Assembly: GCA_042854365.1 (NCBI GenBank) | Contig: AP031437.1 | Coordinates: forward strand, 1,302,001-1,366,000 | DNA length: 64,000 bases | Direction: 5' to 3' | From: Anaeromassilibacillus sp001305115 | GTDB taxonomy: Bacteria; Bacillota; Clostridia; Oscillospirales; Acutalibacteraceae | Shown: piece after piece, positions 61,464 to 64,000 of the stretch | Numbering within the stretch: the stretch's first letter is position 1 | How the letters are laid out: each line of letters begins with the position of its first letter | The notes under the pieces: model-generated | Told to the model about the DNA's origin: nothing | Database searches by the model: none | Seen by the model: the letters and a program-made list of their open reading frames with translations, nothing else | Translations under genes and position numbers: made by a program

Positions 61464-61525
61464 GGATTTTGACAACAGTTTCATAAATTAATCTGTTAAA
61501 GCAAAGAATGTTGTGCTTTTTGATA

Positions 61526-61554
61526 TTGAATGTCCGATTAAAAAATGGTAAACT
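61526..61554 (+). promoter_or_regulatory. probable promoter of hom-thrB
   Basis: TTGAAT (61526-61531), 17-base spacer, TAAACT (61549-61554). It would start the mRNA near 61561 and give a leader of about 180 bases before hom. Confidence 0.6.
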
Positions 61555-61596
61555 GTAGACATGTTTCTCATCTTCTGAACGGAGAAATCCTGTTTT

Positions 61597-61740
61597 ATGG
61601 GCGTTCAAATTGTTAAATATGGCAAAGTTTTAGCCATGCCCTGTGCAAAACTGGCGAGGGCGAAGGGAAAACAGCCTGTCCATATGCCGGAAAGGTATCT
61701 TAGGACAGGAGTGACTAATATATATAGGGAGTGCTGGTGA
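61597..61740 (+). CDS. possible leader ORF upstream of hom
   Basis: A 47-codon frame starting ATG GGC GTT CAA and ending TGG TGA, with its stop 2 bases before the hom ATG. The RBS is poor (CGGAGA 12 bases upstream). It lacks the runs of Thr, Ile or Met codons expected of a classic attenuator peptide, so it may be chance or a translational-coupling frame. Confidence 0.25.
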   Translation: MGVQIVKYGKVLAMPCAKLARAKGKQPVHMPERYLRTGVTNIYRECW

Positions 61741-61742
61741 AA

Positions 61743-62987
61743 ATGGTTCAGATAGCGGTTATGGGCTATGGGGTTGTCGGTTCGGGCGTGGTGGAAGTTC
61801 TCACAACGCATACGGATCACATCGCAAAGCGTGCAAAAGAAGAAATTGGTATCAAGTATATTCTTGATTTAAGAGAGTTTCCTGACAGCCCTTTTGCGGA
61901 TAAATTTACAAAGTCCTTTGACGACATTGTCAACGACCCAGAAGTCCGTGTGGTGGTGGAAGTGATGGGGGGCTTGCATCCAGCGTTTGAGTATACAATG
62001 CGTTGCATCGAAGCGGGAAAAAGCGTCGTAACATCCAATAAAGAACTGGTGGCGACCAAGGGTGCAGAAATCCTCAAGTTGGCACAGGAAAAAAATGTGA
62101 ACTTCCTGTTCGAAGCCAGTGTGGGTGGAGGTATCCCCATTATCCGGCCGATTAGCCAGTGCCTGGCGGCAAATGATGTGATCGAAATTGCGGGAATCTT
62201 AAATGGTACTACGAATTTTATTTTGACAAAAATGATTCACGAGTCAATGGATTTCCAGGATGCGTTGTCCTTAGCACAGAAGCTGGGGTATGCAGAGCGG
62301 AATCCTGCAGCCGACGTAGAGGGCGACGACGCCTGCCGGAAGATTTGTATTCTGGCCTCTCTGGCGTTTGGCCGGCATGTTTATCCGGAACAAGTTCATA
62401 CGGAGGGGATCACAAAGATTTCTTTGGCCGATGTAGAATATGCAGAGCAGTGGGGCGGCGTAGTAAAGCTGATCGGCCGTGTCAAACAGATGGAGAGCGG
62501 AAAGCTTCAGATCATTGTCTGCCCGATGTTTATTCCCCGTGAGAGCCAGCTGGCCAATGTGGACGATGTATTTAATGGAATCATGGTTCGTGGCGACTCA
62601 ACCGGCGACGTAGTGTTCTATGGAAAGGGCGCTGGTAAGCTGCCGACCGCCAGTGCGGTGGTAGCCGATGTGATCGATTGTGTCAAACATTTTAAGGCCA
62701 GGAAGTATCTCTATTGGGGAGAGGGAAGCCCGGATTATATTGAGGATTATCTGGATGATAAGGTGAGCATGTATGTGCGCGCTAGTACGGATAACGAGGC
62801 GCTTGCCCTTGGCAACGCCGGTCACCTGTTGGGGAAAATTAACCATTTGACGCGCAAGAATGCACCGGCCGGCGAAATCGCCTTTGTCACAGAGGCGATG
62901 CCGGAACGTTTGATTGTTGCCAATTTAAAAAAGCTTTCTGAATTGGGAGTCACCATTGAAAATACCATTCGTATCGGAGAGCTGTGA
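61743..62987 (+). CDS. hom: homoserine dehydrogenase
   Basis: A 414-residue homoserine dehydrogenase, making homoserine for threonine and methionine. The NAD(P)-binding N-terminus is IAVMGYGVVGSGVVEVL, then KSVVTSNKELVATKG, and the catalytic domain block GILNGTTNFILTKM with YAERNPAADVEGDDACRKI (catalytic Asp and Lys). The C-terminal part (about 330-414) is shorter than a full ACT domain but is beta-alpha and may still bind threonine. ATG at 61743; a GTG at 61731 is also possible. thrB follows after 29 bases. Confidence 0.96.
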   Translation: MVQIAVMGYGVVGSGVVEVLTTHTDHIAKRAKEEIGIKYILDLREFPDSPFADKFTKSFDDIVNDPEVRVVVEVMGGLHPAFEYTMRCIEAGKSVVTSNKELVATKGAEILKLAQEKNVNFLFEASVGGGIPIIRPISQCLAANDVIEIAGILNGTTNFILTKMIHESMDFQDALSLAQKLGYAERNPAADVEGDDACRKICILASLAFGRHVYPEQVHTEGITKISLADVEYAEQWGGVVKLIGRVKQMESGKLQIIVCPMFIPRESQLANVDDVFNGIMVRGDSTGDVVFYGKGAGKLPTASAVVADVIDCVKHFKARKYLYWGEGSPDYIEDYLDDKVSMYVRASTDNEALALGNAGHLLGKINHLTRKNAPAGEIAFVTEAMPERLIVANLKKLSELGVTIENTIRIGEL

Positions 62988-63016
62988 GTGATATAGATAT
63001 AGGAGAGAAGTAGAGC

Positions 63017-63913
63017 ATGATAAGAATACAGATTCCGGCGACCAGCGCCAATTTGGGTTCTGGTTTTGATTCCTTGGGAATCGCTTTGACCATGTATAAC
63101 CAGGTTTGGATGGAGGAGTCCGATACATTGGATATTTCCTCCAAAGATGATGTTAAGATTCCTACTGATGAAAATAACCTCATTTTTTGGGCCGCAAAAC
63201 AGGTCTACGAGAAATGTGGCCGGAAGTTACCAGGGCTAAAACTGATTCAGCAGAATGATATTCCCATGGCGCGTGGGCTGGGCAGCAGTTCGGCTTGTAT
63301 TGTGGCTGGCATTCTGGGCGCCAACCGTTTGCTGGGCAGTCCTTTGAGTACGACGGAACTGATTAATTTAGCGGCAGAAATTGAAGGCCATCCGGACAAT
63401 ACAACCCCCGCAATTGAGGGCGGTTTGGTGGCTTCTGCAATTGAAGCAGGCCGTGTTTACAGTGTTAGTGTACCGGTTTCAGAAAAGATTCGCTTTGCCC
63501 TGTTTATCCCTCCGTTTGAGTTAAAAACGGAGAAAGCCCGTTCCGTGTTGCCAGAGTCATATGCCCGAGCAGATGCAGTGTATAACTTGTCGCGTTCGGC
63601 ACTGATGACCGCATCCTTGTTCTCAGGAAAGTTGGAAAACCTGCGTGTGGCGGTACAGGATAAGATTCACCAACCGTACCGTTCCGGATTGATCGACAAC
63701 CTGGACAATGTGTTCCGCCTGAGCTATGAGCTCGGTTCACTCGGTACTTATGTCAGTGGCGCCGGCCCAACGATTATTTCGATGATCGACGTAGCGGATA
63801 CAGATAATTTTGTCAAGTATGCTGCGGGACATTTAGAAGAGAAGGGCATTGCCGGCTGGCAGATCCGAATTTTGAAGGCGGATTCCAACGGCGCACAAAT
63901 CTCCATTGCCTGA
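63017..63913 (+). CDS. thrB: homoserine kinase
   Basis: A 298-residue GHMP-family kinase that phosphorylates homoserine on the way to threonine. Family blocks: IQIPATSANLGSGFDSLGIAL, the ATP loop PMARGLGSSSACIVAG, EGHPDNTTPAIEGGLV and the C-terminal GTYVSGAGPTIISM. GGAGAGAAG precedes the ATG. thrC is not seen in the remaining 87 bases. Confidence 0.97.
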   Translation: MIRIQIPATSANLGSGFDSLGIALTMYNQVWMEESDTLDISSKDDVKIPTDENNLIFWAAKQVYEKCGRKLPGLKLIQQNDIPMARGLGSSSACIVAGILGANRLLGSPLSTTELINLAAEIEGHPDNTTPAIEGGLVASAIEAGRVYSVSVPVSEKIRFALFIPPFELKTEKARSVLPESYARADAVYNLSRSALMTASLFSGKLENLRVAVQDKIHQPYRSGLIDNLDNVFRLSYELGSLGTYVSGAGPTIISMIDVADTDNFVKYAAGHLEEKGIAGWQIRILKADSNGAQISIA

Positions 63914-63936
63914 GGATGAGCTGACAAAGTGGGATA

Positions 63937-63955
63937 GACCGGTTTTCCGGTTTTG
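63937..63955 (+). terminator. short terminator-like hairpin after thrB
   Basis: ACCGG (63938-63942), TTTT loop, CCGGT (63947-63951) and a few T. The stem is short, so confidence is modest. The rest up to base 64000 shows nothing I can assign. Confidence 0.35.
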
Positions 63956-64000
63956 ATAGGCGAGGTCTCTGCTTCCAGGATCGTGGTTCGGAAGCGGCGC

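Noticed and set aside
61411..61742. T-box or other known riboswitch before hom
   Set aside because: No T-box motif, SAM or lysine aptamer core can be recognised in the leader.
1..64000. CRISPR arrays, tRNA, rRNA, transposase or phage genes
   Set aside because: I looked in every intergenic gap on both strands and found none; the only repeated DNA is the three-copy two-hairpin element.

Overview
The window looks like chromosome of a spore-forming, anaerobic, mid-GC Firmicute of class Clostridia; a member of the Oscillospiraceae/Ruminococcaceae group is my best guess, not a determination. The reasons are an alpha/beta-type small acid-soluble spore protein gene, a BofC-like protein, the miaB-ymcA-mutS-mutL-miaA and sepF-ylmH-divIVA-ileS-lspA-rluD gene orders shared with Bacillus and Clostridia, strong AGGAGG-type ribosome binding sites, frequent TTG and GTG starts, and the oxygen-independent (early cobalt insertion) cobalamin pathway. 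I see no phage, insertion sequence with a transposase, CRISPR array, rRNA or tRNA.

Layout. 1-2.5 kb: end of a PadR regulator, its overlapping HAAS/DUF4097 membrane partner, and a C39-like peptidase lipoprotein facing them across a shared terminator. 2.6-10.3 kb: miaB, ymcA, mutS, mutL, miaA (tRNA A37 modification and mismatch repair). 10.3-20.0 kb: an HlyD-like membrane protein, yggS, sepF, ylmH, divIVA, ileS, lspA, rluD, a Cof-type HAD phosphatase and a ComEA-like protein. 20.3-25.5 kb (minus strand): Ppx/GppA, polyphosphate kinase, an atypical phosphofructokinase and a small membrane protein. 25.8-34.5 kb: Sapep-type M20 peptidase, HD hydrolase, a nuclease-helicase fusion, DUF1846, DUF3842, a candidate structured RNA, a PRTase-like gene and MscS.

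34.5-49.7 kb is one 16-gene cobalamin operon (cbiD-F-G-H-J-ET-A, cobT, cobU, cobS, a second short CobU-like gene, cbiB, cobD, cbiP, cbiC, cbiK). A promoter buried in the mscS stop codon, a cobalamin riboswitch and an intrinsic terminator precede it. The genes overlap or nearly touch, so they should be expressed together and shut off when B12 is abundant. CbiL is not in the window.

49.8-56.2 kb holds single genes: esterase, MBL hydrolase, YgjP metallopeptidase, a MarR-MATE efflux pair with a perfect palindromic operator over its promoter, an NADH-oxidase-like flavoprotein and a membrane protein. 56.4-61.4 kb is envelope/spore flavoured: PdaB-like deacetylase, two unknown proteins, SASP, BofC-like protein and a class A penicillin-binding protein. 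61.5 kb to the end is hom-thrB.

The most novel-looking feature is a dispersed element of about 130 bp made of two tandem hairpins with near-matching ends, found three times (20030, 27940, 50717), always just after a rightward gene. Two copies sit between convergent genes, where each hairpin is placed to terminate the transcript arriving from its own side.
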